Of a stretch of DNA of 64,000 bases, positions 1 to 12,182 are shown in pieces (positions within the stretch are counted from its first letter, which is position 1; every line of letters starts with the position of its first letter). The stretch covers positions 56,480,636 through 56,544,635 of the forward strand of contig NC_134017.1 of NCBI RefSeq assembly GCF_040712315.1, written 5' to 3'. The notes below the pieces were generated by a model. It was not told the DNA's origin and did no database searches. It worked only from the letters and a program-made list of their open reading frames with translations. This DNA is from Castanea sativa. Its lineage: Eukaryota > Streptophyta > Magnoliopsida > Fagales > Fagaceae. Position numbers and translations under genes: made by a program.

Positions 1-1015
1 AGAATCAAGAACATATTCTTAAGGTTGGACAATTCAATTAATCAAAATATATATGCATCTACTGCTAAGAATCAGTAGTATTTGACAAAATTATGCTACA
101 AAACAATTATAAATATAGTTCAATACTCATTTGCTTAGTTCAAAATCAAGTTCTCCAATAAAGTATAATTTTAAAGAGAAGATAATATATCTAAGAATTG
201 TCTAAACTGTTAACCGTTATCTGCTATTATATTCAAAAGGGTCATTCATAATGAATAATACACAAATGTGGGAGATCATATTGAAATACAAAAAATTTTA
301 GCACACCTATCATAAATATAAAGTGGGTGCAACTAGGCGGGTTATGATATTTTTGGTTGACTTCGAGGGTAACTAGGCCTCCTAAGAATGGTGAAGTGAA
401 TTAGGGATATGGATAAGAGAACAAACTATAATTTTTGATTAATTCTTCAATATTCTCCTTAGCCGTTTTACAATTTTTATATACCAAGCAATAGTAAGCT
501 AGCTAATCCACTTGTAACTTAGTAACTAATTCTCTACAAGCTTACAGTTACAACAAATTCTTAATACAAACCTCTTATCACTCACCTATATTATTGTATT
601 TATCACCACTAATTATCAATACAAATGTTACAAGTATATCAATATACATGACCCTAATAATGTCACAACAATAATTCATATATATAAATTTTGGTTCAAC
701 TTCAACCATGAAAAGACAAAAGGCAACCACTGTTGGGTGCTTTGCACCGTGTGGATCCAGCCCACTTATTTGTCAAAGCTTATTTATGAGCTTGTCTTCT
801 CAAGTTTTACTTCAAGTCAGTTTTGGTTTAAAGAGATGTGGCATAAACACGGGGGTTGAAGTAAAAGAAATCCTGAAGGAAAAGAAAAGAGGCCATTCGG
901 CCGTGAGAACTGAAGCAAAAAGAGAGGCCATTCAAACATTGTGCGAGCACTACAAAAGACTCGGGCTATTTTGGTGTTTTTAAATTGTGGTTATAACCCC
1001 AAAAGAGCGTCAATA
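1..1015. other. Unassigned AT-rich intergenic sequence
   Basis: No gene, LTR or terminal repeat was recognised. A 91-codon open frame at 708-983 on the plus strand resembles nothing I know and has no supporting motif. About 60 bases near 660-730 look similar to about 60 bases near 28,795-28,855 (both contain an ATTCATATAT stretch followed by a GTTCAAC..CCATGAAA-like run), so the two may share a dispersed repeat. Confidence 0.4.
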
Positions 1016-1024
1016 TAGACCAAA

Positions 1025-1400
1025 ATGCCCTATCCTGACACTTTTTTTCCTGGCGTTTTGTGCCGCTGCCAAACAAGTATGACAATAGGTCCTGCCGACC
1101 TACACCAGTAGTTTTAAAACCACTGGTATAGGTCCTAGTGGTTTTGAAAACCTATACTGGCACTTTTTAAAAACTACCGGAATAACCTATATTAGTGGTT
1201 TTGTAACCCTATACTTGCGTTTTTAGAAATTGAAAACCGTTGTAATAGGTTGAACTTATACCAGTGGTTTTTAAACTACCACTATAGGAATTTTTATAGT
1301 TTTCTAATATAGCCTTTATTGGCGGTTTTTTAACCCTATACCAGCATTTTTTTCTAAACTTAAAATTGTCGTACTAGGCTTAACCGCTATAGGGTTTTTT
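1025..1400. repeat. Block of short direct and inverted repeats, subterminal type
   Basis: The block is built from variants of AACCACTGGTATAGGT and its complement, with spacers rich in A or T runs. Dense short repeats in both orientations are what the subterminal region of a CACTA or Mutator-type DNA transposon looks like. No CACTA or other terminal inverted repeat and no target duplication is visible at either edge, so this is probably a truncated transposon end. The repeat unit differs from the GCCGCGTTT unit of the complete CACTA element at 29-50 kb, so it would be another family. Confidence 0.5.
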
Positions 1401-1567
1401 TTCTTTTTCTTTTTCTTCGGACCCATAAAGTTTCCTTGCATTTTTCTTTCACATCCTGTTTATGTTGGTGTTGGTGTGTGTTCCAAACACATTTATTCTT
1501 ATTTATTTTCTAGCCATTGAGAATTTATGAGTAAAATAGCCATTGAACAATAATGAGAAAAATAGTC

Positions 1568-2058
1568 GTTAGGCAATAATTGATAATATAGCCATTGTAC
1601 TTTTATGGGTTATCAGTAACCAATAATATATACTATTATTTCATAAGTAGCCTATATAATACTCTTTATAACGCCTTTACTAAAATGTCTTTTTACTACT
1701 CTAAATTTAGATATACACAATTCTATTATATTTCTCTCCTACATATTTTTTTACAAATTATATTTGTTCTAAGAAAAGGCAGTAAAAGGTTGTTCTTGAA
1801 CCTTCATGAGTGAAAGTGTGTCCATCACGAAAGTTGACGCTATAGTCTAATCTTGGACGATTATTTGGCCAAGAGAACCAGTAGCACCAAGTTATACTCT
1901 AGGTGGCACAAATCAACCTTTAAAGACAATACTTTTGAAGCGTGATTCTATAGCATTGTGAGATCATTCTAAACTCTTTTTTATTTTATGTTCTTGCTAA
2001 TTATTTGGGATATTAATTTTGTATCAAAACTTGTTTATTCACTAAAATATTTCCATCA
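1568..2058 (+). repeat. 5' LTR (partial) of Copia element A
   Basis: This segment is similar base for base, with many substitutions, to 4050-4526, and continues into the bases found at 5604-5622. It ends in TTCCATCA. Because it lacks the nested insertion, it serves as the empty-site reference for the solo LTR in the right copy. The start given is where similarity to the right copy begins; the true LTR may extend further left. Confidence 0.65.
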
Positions 2059-2059
2059 A

Positions 2060-3300
2060 TCTTAAAGGTTGAGCTTCGTGTTTTAAAATGGATAAACAAG
2101 TTATTGATTATGAAATTTTATGTTGTGATATGATAATATGTTTATAAAGAAAAATGCTAGTAGTTATATGTGTAGTTATAATTACTTATATCTTTTGTGG
2201 GTTTCTTTTGCTATATGTTTAATCTAAACAATTTGGTGGACTAATATTTTAAAAGAAAAAATAAATGACGTCCATCCAAATGTGATTTTAATTCTTTAAT
2301 CTAAATCAATATGTGGATAATATTATGTAATGTTGTCTTGAAATGTGGATATTAGCTTTTTGCATTTGCAATTTGTGTGATACTATATGTTTATCATATT
2401 GAATGAAATCGTTTTGTGTCTATTGAAATATGAGAAACATGAAATTGAAGAAAAACATGTGTTTTGGAAAATGTTTTTTTGGAATTCATAACAAATACCT
2501 AATGATAATATTTTTGAGAAATGAGATAATAATAATAAAAAATAAAAATAAAAAATTGGCCCAATTGTGAAAGAAAAAAAAAATAGTGTAGACTTATGGT
2601 GAAGGCATTCCTATTGTTAAGTAAGAAAAATGGTGCCCTATGAAATTGTATGATGAAATTACAATGATATCATAATTTAATTAAATATTATCTTCCATAC
2701 CAAAGTATTCAAGTAATCATTTATGGTTGTGTGAAAAAGAAATTGTGAATGATTAAACATTTGTATTATACAATTGTGGTATAATGATGTCAAATTATAC
2801 AAAATATTAAGTGTCTTATTCTTGTAAAATTTTGGACATTCCTAAGAGTGGTTTCTAGTAACAAAAGGATATTGGCTCTATGTACAAATGCTATTATTTT
2901 TACATCTCTTAACACAAATATATGGAATGAGAAAATATGGAAAATAATTAAAAATTTCTTTATATAAATTAAAAAAAAAATTATCCTAGTAGTATTTTGG
3001 GCTAGTGGATAAGATTTAGTTGGAATAAATATTCCTTTTATCCACCAAGTGCAAGAGTGATATTGAAAATATATATATATTTGGCTATATGTGTTGTTTT
3101 GAGATGGTGGATAGGTTTTTGTGAATTTGGTATAGAGTAATTTGAATGATTTAAGATACCCAATGACTAGAGGTGGTAAACGATTTTATGTAATCTTAAT
3201 TTGTTGATGAACATTCTATATTTACTTAGCTTTGTTTATTAAGAACCAAAGATGAAGTTTTGGAAATTTTTATAAAATATAAAAAATGAAGTTGAGAATG
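2060..3300 (+). other. Decayed internal region of Copia element A
   Basis: This is the internal sequence between the left LTR and the recognisable pol remnant. It should hold gag and protease by position, but I can read no continuous frame, zinc knuckle or DSG protease motif. Short A-rich and T-rich runs and a brief AT dinucleotide tract near 3070 are the only other structure seen. Confidence 0.4.
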
Positions 3301-4035
3301 GCGTAAGCCTAATTTGGTATAGCTCAAATTGTAGGAGTAGTTGGCTAAGATGTTACCCAAATCGAAAAGGAGAATACATCAAAGTGTGGGAGTACTTGCC
3401 TAAGGTCATGCTACATGAACCTAAGAGGAGAAAACTTGATTCTCAAATATGTGATTGTGTGTTTATTGGTTATATTTGCTATGGTTCATGATATAGAATT
3501 ATTTTCATCAAGAGTGATGTATTTAGAATTTAATACTATTGTTAAATCTTAAAAATACTTTCTTTTAGTACACGCTTCCTTGGGAAAATATGAAAAATAT
3601 GTTTCATGAACCTATTGATAAGTCTAATGATCTTGTTGTGATGTGCAAGAATTGAGAAGAAATAAGCAAACAAAGGAGAAAAAGAGTTACAGTAACAATT
3701 CTCTTACCTATATTGTTGAAGATGAACATGTAAGCTATTATGATGCAATTAAATTTATTGATGCACCATTATGGTTGGAATCTTTTAACATATTATTAGA
3801 TTATGTCTAATCATACTTGGAATGGGTTGAGCTTCCATCTAAAGTTAAGCCTATTGGTTGGAAGTGAGTGTTTAAAAGAAAATTATAACCGAATGAGATC
3901 ATAGACAAGTATAAGGCATGCTTAGTAACTAAGGGCTATAAGCAAAATTATCATGTTGATTATTTGATACTTATTCTTTGGTTATTAGAATTGCATCTAT
4001 AAGAATGTTGTTTGTCATTGTATCTACTTACAAAC
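3300..4035 (+). pseudogene. Copia pol remnant (integrase-RT linker and RT start)
   Basis: Translating short in-frame pieces gives a stretch around 3381-3475 typical of the post-integrase linker of Copia pol (VWEYLPKVMLHEP..., then CVFIGY). Another stretch around 3740-4000 is typical of the reverse transcriptase start (EAIKFIDAPLWLES-like, then KPIGWKWVFK, then KYKACLVTKGYKQ). Stops and frameshifts separate the pieces, and the catalytic YVDD part is absent because the sequence runs into the 3' LTR. It is a dead fragment of a plus-strand element. Confidence 0.75.
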
Positions 4036-4049
4036 CTACTACACATCAT

Positions 4050-4526
4050 ATAGGCAATAATTGATAATATAACTGTTGGGCTTTTATGAGTTATTAGTAA
4101 CCAATAACTATAAACTATTATTTCATACGTAGCCTACATAATTCTCATCATAACACCTTTTCTAAAAAGTCTTTTTACTACTCTATATTTAGATATATAC
4201 AATTCAATTATATTTCTCTCCTACATATTTTTCTACAATTTATATTTATTATAAGGAAAGGCAATAGAAGGTTGTTCTTAAACCTTCGTGAATGGAAGTG
4301 TTTCCATCATGAAGGTTGATGCTATAGTCTAATCCTAGGGGGTTGTTTAGCCAAGAGAATCAGTTGCACTGAGTTTTACTCCAGGTGGCACGAATCAACA
4401 TTTAAGGACAACACTTTCGCAACGTGATTCTATAGCATTGTGAGATCATTCTAAACTCTTGTTTATTTTATGTTCTTGCTGATTATTTGGGATATTAATT
4501 TTGTATCAAAACTTGTTTAGTCACTA
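4050..4526 (+). repeat. 3' LTR of Copia element A, left part (interrupted)
   Basis: This is the direct repeat of 1568-2040. It stops at CACTA, where a solo LTR is inserted, and its last bases resume at 5604-5622. Its immediate left neighbour is truncated reverse transcriptase, which shows an internal deletion of the element. Confidence 0.65.
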
Positions 4527-5603
4527 TGTTAGGGACATATTTTTATGCAATTGGCATATCCTTTGATAAAACGCACTTTAGTTGTATTTGGGTAAATCTA
4601 AGTAGGTTCAAGATGATCATTACAAATGGTTAAATTGAAGACATGAAGATTACTCAAGAAAAGTGCAATCTGCAAGTCTCGATACCTCCTCAGCAGAAGC
4701 TCGATCTGTCACAATTTATTAAAGCTCGACACATGTCTCGATCTATCAAGCTTACAAGATTCAGACTATAGCCAGCAACGTTTTTACTCTAAAAGGCTAA
4801 TTGTTTATGGGTTTGTAGAATTCTTATAGGAGTAGGAAAACCCAAGGTTTGTAGGTTTGTATAATCCTTATTAGACTAGGAAAGCCCAAGGTTTGTATAA
4901 ACCTATTTGGAATAGAAGAGTCCATTAAGCTCCTATTTAAAAGAAGGTGGAAAAAGAAAAACGCAACCCTAGAAAGCTTCATAAGGTTTTCTTTTTGAAA
5001 CCCTAGCCTCCTCCTACAGAGAAAGAGTTCTTGCTGCGTTTCTTGTACACCTTTGAGTTCTATAACCAAGCAAAGTTTATTGCACCAACATTAAAGATCT
5101 TATTGGTGTTTCTATGCGAAGCTGTTGTAAATCAACTATAATAATCAAAGGATTGCTGTGGAGTTAGTCACGTACTTGGATTCATGCAAATGAGTAAGTA
5201 GCATATTGGGATCCGTGTATCGATTGGTTAGTTACGTACTAGGAGTCATGCATTAAAATGAGAGATTGTCACTACAGAATGAGTCCAATTGGATATTAGA
5301 GTAAAGGTTTAACTGTAGGTTGGTATAAGGTACTGGGATTCCTTTAATTGTAACCGCTTGTGTTAATAATAGTTGATTCTTGGGAGCGGTGATCTTAAAA
5401 TCACCCAGTAGGGTTTTTGCCTCGGAGGTTTTCCCCATTCGTAAACAAATCACCGTGTCAACTTTATTTTCTGCTGCATTATATTTTAATTGGTAATTTG
5501 TTTGTGTTGCCATGTATATTGCATGTTAATTTGATTAATTAATAAACTTGGCTAATTAATTAATTAATTAATCACAAGGGGTCAATACATTTTTGGCTTA
5601 TTA
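4527..5603 (+). mobile_element. Solo LTR of another Copia family, nested in LTR of element A
   Basis: The 1,077-bp insert starts TGTTAGGGAC and is flanked by CACTA on both sides (4522-4526 and 5604-5608), a 5-bp target duplication. The homologous site in the left LTR of element A carries CACTA only once, which gives a clean empty site. The insert includes a CTATTTAAAAG TATA-like box near 4936 and an R/U5-like stretch typical of Copia LTRs around 5400-5460. No internal coding region is present, as expected after LTR-LTR recombination. The right end reads TTA rather than the usual CA, probably a mutation. Confidence 0.7.
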
Positions 5604-5622
5604 CACTAAAATATTTCCAACA

Positions 5623-5810
5623 ATTTATAGCTAAACAAGATATCATGCTAAATACAAGTTAAAATTAAACACTAAATAATGACTGTGTCCATTTGATATA
5701 TTTTTTATTTTTTGCGTCTTATAACAAGTACTATTAGGAATTTTGTTAATTGAAAAGTTTAAGAAATTTTTAACTCCACTTTTATAAAAAAATATAAAAA
5801 GCTATAAAAA
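5623..5810. other. Intergenic host sequence between elements A and B
   Basis: AT-rich spacer with no recognised feature. It continues across element B: the bases just left of 5816 and right of 14,526 join at one copy of AATGT. Confidence 0.5.
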
Positions 5811-5815
5811 AATGT
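5811..5815. repeat. Target-site duplication AATGT, left copy (element B)
   Basis: AATGT directly precedes the left LTR and recurs at 14,527-14,531 directly after the right LTR. Confidence 0.9.
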
Positions 5816-6641
5816 TGTATGTTTTTAGACTCCTTAAAACTACCAAATTAACTTAGTTATTTAGCAAAGTTATTAACTTAGGTAAATTATGCAGATCTTG
5901 GTTAACACAAATATATCATATTATGCAAAGCAACGAAAATATAAAGAACACAATGATATGATGACCCAAGAAAACCAAACTGGTAAAAAACCTAGGGAAG
6001 ATTTAACCTAGCTATCCTCAAGGTAAACTGAATCTACTATGAAAGAATCAAAGCTTGTACAATAGCGACTTAGACCACTAACATCCTATTGCTACCCACC
6101 AGTAGAAAACTTACTGACACGACCACGTGCAAACTCCAAGACCACGGACTCCTTCTTTCTTGGATTCTCTAACAAGTGCAAGCACTCCCGCTTGTATATC
6201 TTTAAGCTCTTATGGCAGCAACTGAATAATCATCAAGCTATTGAAGCAAGATCCTAAGCTTGTGTGAAGACAAGTACCTCTCAGATCTCACAAGAGAGTC
6301 ACACAAACAGCAATATGAGCAACATAAAAAAAGTGGCTAGGGTTTGCCTTTTATACTTAGGGCAAAACATAAAACCCTACACGTCATATAGGCTTAGGGC
6401 TGAGTTGGAAATTTTGCAGAAAAAACAATCTCCACGACTTTCGATCGGTCGAGTCTAATTCTCGATCGATCGAGCCGGGTAGAATTGCACTATAATTTTT
6501 GCAGCAACTCAATTCCAACTTTACATTAAAGACACATACTTTAAGCAGTCTAAACACGACTTAAACGATTTGATCATGGTTTGCCAACATTACGAATTAG
6601 AGTTCTAATACATTTAAACCTAAAGATCTTAGAACCTAACA
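5816..6641 (-). repeat. 3' LTR of Copia element B
   Basis: This 826-bp copy matches 13,687-14,526. On the element's strand it starts TGTTAGGTTCTAAGA and ends TACA. It contains CGATCGATCGA-type short repeats near 6440-6475, which are also present in the LTRs of element C. The polypurine tract lies next to it at 6642-6656. Confidence 0.9.
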
Positions 6642-6656
6642 AACTCCCTCTTTGGC
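6642..6656 (-). other. Polypurine tract of element B
   Basis: On the minus strand, a purine run containing AGAGGGAGTT directly precedes the 3' LTR, where plus-strand synthesis is primed in LTR retroelements. Element C has the corresponding CAAAGGGGGAGTT at 25,711-25,723. Confidence 0.7.
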
Positions 6657-7164
6657 AATTCATGACAAAAAAAAAACATATCACAATGCTCAAAGTTTAC
6701 ATATAAACAGCCCATTACAAATATAAAACCTAGCATAACAAATTCAACCTAACTACTATCCATCAGTTGCAAGTGTAGACAGCAACACAACTAAATCAAC
6801 CCGTATATTCCTGTAACATTTAACAAACACATAAACACATGTGTGGAAAATACAAGTAAAACAACATAACTTCTTGAACTCACATAAACATAAACTACAA
6901 GACATATATCATGAACAAACTCATCAATATAGATCATAAAAAACAATGTAGCACAATGTAAAACAAGAAATATCTCCCCCTATCATGGACAATCCAAACA
7001 TCATGAGCCAAAAAGATACATACAAAGTGAAGCACTTAGATGCAATCTAACAACATCACAACACAGCTCTAAACAAGTAAAAAAAAATCTCCCCCTAACT
7101 ACAAAAACTCCTCTCTACACCATATATGCACTCCTCCTTTTTGTGACGAATTACCAAAAGGCAC
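6657..7164 (-). other. 3' noncoding region of element B
   Basis: The region carries no ORF. Much of it is the reverse complement of 25,300-25,716 in element C, so this is a conserved untranslated 3' region of the family. It contains several CTCCCCCT-like blocks. Confidence 0.55.
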
Positions 7165-8400
7165 TCATTCATCATCAAAAAGAGGTGGCGGTCTAATACT
7201 CTCCAAATCTACTCGCAAGGCACAAAGCTTGTCAAACATGTCCACCAAAAGCTGACCATGAGCCGCCTGAACGGTCATGACAGTCTCCAACATACATCGA
7301 ATGTCTGAATCATCCGAAGTAGACGGCAGAGGAACATCAGCAGCAGCAGCAGCATGAGGATCGTCAGACGCCTCAGCAGAAGTATCACCTATAAAGGAGG
7401 GAGAAGGAGGAGGTACAACACCCGAAGACTCAACCCTAGGACATTTAGAGCTTGCTTTAAACTAAGCAGCCCTCTGCCTAAGAAAGGTGGAACCTATAGG
7501 AAAAATAATATGAACAAACTCAGATGCGGGAAACTCCTCTAAACCAAGATGGAGAAGAATCCTATGAATAAAAACAGGATGAAAAAGAGCATGAGCAGTA
7601 GATGAACTCCTATAAACTTCGTTCAAAGAACAAAGAAACAAATGAGGAAAACTAATAGGAGCATCCGTAACAAAAGCATACAAAAATACACATCACTCTA
7701 AAGGAATAGTGTGCAGATGAGATATAGGACACAAGAAATGACACGCAATCCTAAAGAAAAGATAGTAAACCTCAGAGAGCTCAACAATAGTGATCTGAGG
7801 ATTAGAACCCCACTGGATAGAAGACCCAGTGATGCAAGACATGACGTCATCTAGGGGAGGAGATACATCAAAAGGATAGACAGGATGCTGAACAAAAGGC
7901 ACCCCAAGAGCAGCAGCCACTACCGAAGAAATAATGGTGTACTCATCACCACAAATCCAACTCCTAAGAACAATGTTGAAATCATAGACATGAATAGAGA
8001 GGATAGAATAAAACTCCCTGATCAAGATAGCCGGAGGGGGTTGAGAAAAATCTAGCAAAGGCAACCAACCCCTACGCTCAAAGTTCTGCCTAATCTCGAG
8101 ATCTGCCTCATCTAAAAGAACCCGTCTCTCAGCCCAAATGCTTCTTTTACGATTAAGAGTCTCAAAGGTGTCTTGGTGCTTCGCACTCAAGAATCTGTCA
8201 CTCTCAAAGGATGGGGCAGAAGAAGGGGATGACCTATTGGCTCTAATTTTCCTAAGCATGGTGCTAAGGAAGGAAAAGACACACAAAAGAACCAAAAGAG
8301 AGAAAAAAGAAAAACCAAGGGCAGACTGCAAGTTAGCACAAAACAATATAGAAAATATCAATTCTATATGATGCGTGAACAGTGTAAGCAAATGGTGCAT
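7165..8400 (-). pseudogene. Additional sense ORF in element B (plant transposon-protein domain, PF20167-like)
   Basis: The open frame starts at 8400; the first plausible methionine is at 8259 (start MLRKIRANR). It reads leftward to a stop at 7165-7167, with two in-frame stops on the way: a TGA near 7690 and a TAG at 7462-7464. Recognisable blocks are RRGWLPLLDFSQPPP, a LGVPFVQHPVYP block, SIQWGSNPQI, and LGLEEFPASEFVHI. These match what I remember of the 'putative plant transposon protein' domain often found in plant LTR elements. The C-terminal part is low complexity (proline, serine and alanine repeats). It lies between RNase H and the 3' LTR in the same sense as pol, which is the position of env-like ORFs. 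Its function is unknown. Confidence 0.7.
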
Positions 8401-10328
8401 GCTCTAATGTAGTGAAAATAAGTTCAAATTAACTTTAAAATCACAAAATTGGCTTGAGCATAGAGTTTGTATCAAAAACCCAACAATTTGAAAAACGACT
8501 TGTACAATTTTCAAGACATTGACCAATTGATCATTACACAAGATAGATAATACATTAAAATGATCAAATTAATCAATCAAACAAGCCAATTTCATCAAAT
8601 TAAACTTAATTGAACAAATCCCCCAATTCGAGTAGTTTCAAGCTCCAGAATTTCAAATTTTCCACAAAACTCCAAATTGATCAAATTAAATCAACAAGAA
8701 TAGTTGTAAAGCACCCCACAACAAAAACCCATTGATCAATTGTGAAAGAAATAGCCTAAATCATCAAAAGTCCCAAAAATCCTTAGGTGCGAAATACCCC
8801 TTAAAATGCATGATTTAATTCATGAAACATGAAAATAAATGAAAAATGAAGGGTAGAATGGACATACCGACCTTGGAGGACAAAATCCTTGCAAAGAATT
8901 TGGAGGAAAATGACAAAAATAAACTTTGACTCTTGGACCAGTTGAAAAAGAGAGAAAAAGTTTGAAAAAGTTTTTGAAAAGTGAAGAATAAGTGAACTTT
9001 AATCCTTTTAAAAAAAACTTCTTGTGCGATTTTCGATCGGTCGAAAAATAGGTTCGATTGATCGAAAATCCTTCGATTGATCCAACAGCGATCAAGTATC
9101 GATCGAAACAGACAAAACATGACCAAGAATTTAATCACAATTTCAATTAGTCGAGAAACAACTTCGATCAATCAAAATTCTAGAAAAAACAGTTTTTTGA
9201 AAAACACTGCATTTTTATGCTGAAACACCTCAAAGTAAATAATTTTATGAATAAAATGCATGAGTATAAGATGAAATGCTTTTCAAAAACACAAGATTTA
9301 AGCCCAAATTTCCCAAAAATTAAGATTTTCACTCAGTTCACCTTAAAATCTCAAACTTCAAAACACATTTTGCATACAAACTCAAGGAAGTTTCAATCCT
9401 GGATGGCCAAACCAAAATCATACACAATATCACGTACAAAGTTTAACAAAGAGTAACTTGTGTAGTGTGTGCAACTAGCAAAAGCTTGAGAGACATGTGA
9501 GATGATATGTGTATAGAAATTAAGCACAATTTCTACAAAATCCATCACATACAATCAAAAGAGACTATCCCTCAAAAAGTTATATCATATAACTCTCACA
9601 TCTCCTAGAATAAAAGCTTGCAATCATGTAAGTTTCTTTATCTGCCTCATAATGTACACACAAATTTTATTTGATCAAAAACTTATTAAGTATTAGCTGG
9701 GATAATGTACACACCAATTTTATTTCATTGTGAATATATTATAGCCTAATAATGTACACACCAATTTTAGCATTTAAACCGAAGCTACACCTTATGTTCT
9801 TTTTGTGCATGTGCTACACTTTCTCGAGCACAAAATCTTACGATATACACTAAAGTGTTCATGATTGGCTAATAAACAGTGGTGAGATGGTTATTTATGC
9901 CTTTCTCATTAAGTTCAAGTCCGACAATTAAAAGCATGTGATTTCAAGATTAAGAGCATGTAATCAAAAACGGTAAACATCTTCCCACACAACATGCACT
10001 ACAAAGCTCAAACTAGTAAAGTGCAATACAATAAGCTCATCCAAGCTAAACAAGGTACATAAACATGTTATGTAAAGATAATATGGCCAGCCTTGATATC
10101 AAATCCAAGAAGAACAATGCAAAACACATTTTGCTTCCCTTTTCTTTTCCCTTTTAAAAAAAAAAAAAATGTTATGAAAATAACAAAAATAAATCCTCGA
10201 ATGAAATGCATGAATGTTATGCAATGCAAATCTTAGAAAAACAAAGGAAACAAAAAACAAGAGATACCAAACAAAATGGTCACAAAAAGTAGAGAAATGA
10301 AGCACAAGGACCATGAACTCAAGAATGA
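8401..10328 (-). other. Noncoding spacer of element B with family-specific repeats
   Basis: There is no credible ORF between RNase H and the extra ORF. Three copies of a 19-bp motif, complement of AAATTGGTGTGTACATTAT, lie around 9650-9765 and recur three times in element C (23,973-24,095). CGATCGATCGA-like short repeats lie near 9030-9110. The stretch matches the noncoding region of element C in reverse complement, which shows that B and C are one family. Confidence 0.6.
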
Positions 10329-10881
10329 CTAAGGACACAGAATCACACCAATTACTTGACAAAGTGTGTCAAATTTACTTCTATCAAGAGGTTTGGTGAA
10401 AATATCAACATTCTGATGTTCAGTAAGGATATACTCAATAGCAACAATCTTTCTTTCAATCAAATCCCTAATAAAGTGGTATCTAATCTCTATGTGTTTA
10501 GTCTTAGAGTGTTGAACATGATTCTTAGAGATATCGATAGCACTAGAATTATCACAATAAACAACCATGGTGTCTTGTGATATCCCATAATCACTCAAAA
10601 GCTTTTCATCCAAAGAAGTTGTGAACAACAACTTCCAGCAGCAATATATTCTGCCTCTGCAGTGAACAGAGAGACAAAGTTTTTTGCTTCTTACTCATCC
10701 AAGCCACAAGATTAGCTCCTACATAAAAACACCCACCAGTAGTACTTTTTCTATCATCAACATTACCAGCCCAATTAGAATCAGAGAAACCAGCAAGAGA
10801 GAGATTAGACTCTTTGCGATAAAACAATCCATAATCACAAGTTCCACCAACATATTTGATAATACGTTTAACAGCATTCAA
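10329..10881 (-). pseudogene. Element B RNase H
   Basis: Two overlapping frames (10,606-10,881 and 10,329-10,631) carry FSDSNWAGNVDDRKSTTGG, then CDNSSAIDISKN and SKTKHIEIRYHFIRD, which are diagnostic for Copia RNase H. A frameshift near 10,630 separates the halves. The LGKTL-type end is not seen. Confidence 0.88.
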
Positions 10882-11150
10882 ATGGGAAGCTTTGGATTAG
10901 ACTAAAATCTAGAACAAATACCAACACTAAAAGAAATATCAGGCCGACTAGCAGTTAAATACAAAAGACACCCAATCATGCTTCTATATAATGTAATATC
11001 AACAGACTCACCTGATGGATCATTGGTTGATTTTGTATTTGCAGCCATAGGTGTTCTAGCATGTGCAGCCTTTTCAAGTCCAAATCTCTTAACTAGATTT
11101 CTTGCATATTTTGCTTGGTTGATGTAAGTTCCAGATTCCGTTTGCTTTAC

Positions 11151-11732
11151 CTACAATTCCAAAAAATAAGTTAGTTCACCAACCATGCTCATTTCAAACA
11201 TTGCCTTCATTTCATCTGCAAAAGATTGAGCAAGAGAATCATTAGTAGCACCAAAAACAATATCATCAACATAAATTTGAGCTACAACAAAGTAATCTTT
11301 ATCCTTTCGTATGAAGAGAGTAGTGTCTACATAGCCTCTTTTGAAACCATGCTTAGTGAGATATGCAGTTAACCTATCATACCAAGCCCTTGGAGCTTGT
11401 TTCAAACCATAAAAGGCTCTATTCCACTTGTACACATCAACCGATCTGTGAGGATCAACAAAACCCTTTAGTTGTTCAACATAAACCTCTTCATGCAACA
11501 TGCCATTCAAGAAAGCACTCGTAATATCCATTTGATACAACTTGAAATTCAAATGACTTGCTATGGCCAAAAGTATCCTAATGGATTCCAATCGAGCTAT
11601 TGGTGCAAAGGTCTCATCAAAATCAATCCCTTTTACTTGTGTGTACCCTTGAGCAAAAAGCCTTGATTTATCTCTGATAATAGTTCCATGTTCATTAGAC
11701 TTGTTCTTAAATATCCACTTAGTTCCAATCAC
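11151..11732 (-). pseudogene. Element B reverse transcriptase
   Basis: Blocks GTKWIFKNKSNEHG, DFDETFAPIARLESIR, MDITSAFLNG, YGLKQAPRAWYDRL and the catalytic QIYVDDIVFGAT are all present, so the polymerase core is intact in this frame. A stop after the ELTYFLEL block ends the frame, and the thumb/connection lies in broken frames down to 10,882. Confidence 0.92.
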
Positions 11733-12182
11733 ATCGACTCCCTTTGGTCTAGGGACTAACTCCTAAACATCATTCCGAACAAATTGATGGAGTTCTTCAG
11801 GCATAGAATTCACCCAATCAACATCTTGAAGAGCTTCATCCACCCTTTTTGGGTCAAATTAGGATAGGTAGCATGAGTGAGTGATTACATTCAAGGCTTT
11901 AGATCTCAATCTCATGTTATCATTCAGACTGCCCAATATGTTAGTGATAGGATGATTTAACTTTACTCTTGAAGAGGGACCTTTTACCAGAGATGTTGGA
12001 GTACCTTTCTGTTCTGAAGAAGGACTATACTCTATTTGTCTTAGTTGAGTTTCATGAACTGGTGTAGATGGTTCTGAACTTAATGGTACTGAAACAGCAT
12101 CATTCAACACTAACAACTCTTCATCACTATGCTTCCTAATATAATCATCAAGAATAAGCTCATCAACTTCCATGGTCTTTTC

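Larger units (their letters stand above)
1568..5622 (+). mobile_element. Copia element A: decayed LTR retrotransposon with nested solo LTR
   Basis: A stretch at about 1568-2058 is repeated in direct orientation at about 4050-4526 plus 5604-5622, which fits a pair of LTRs. The right copy is interrupted by a separate solo LTR. Between them are remnants of Copia pol reading in the same direction. The 3' LTR abuts pol in the middle of the reverse transcriptase domain, so the rest of pol, and probably the first bases of the 3' LTR, are deleted. The outer end of the 5' LTR could not be fixed, and no target duplication is claimed. Many frame breaks mark it as an old insertion. Confidence 0.7.

Noticed and set aside
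708..983. 91-codon plus-strand open frame
   Set aside because: No known motif and no homologous repeat or expression clue; probably chance.
10356..10905. Plus-strand open frames opposite the Copia RNase H
   Set aside because: Antisense shadows of the minus-strand pol.
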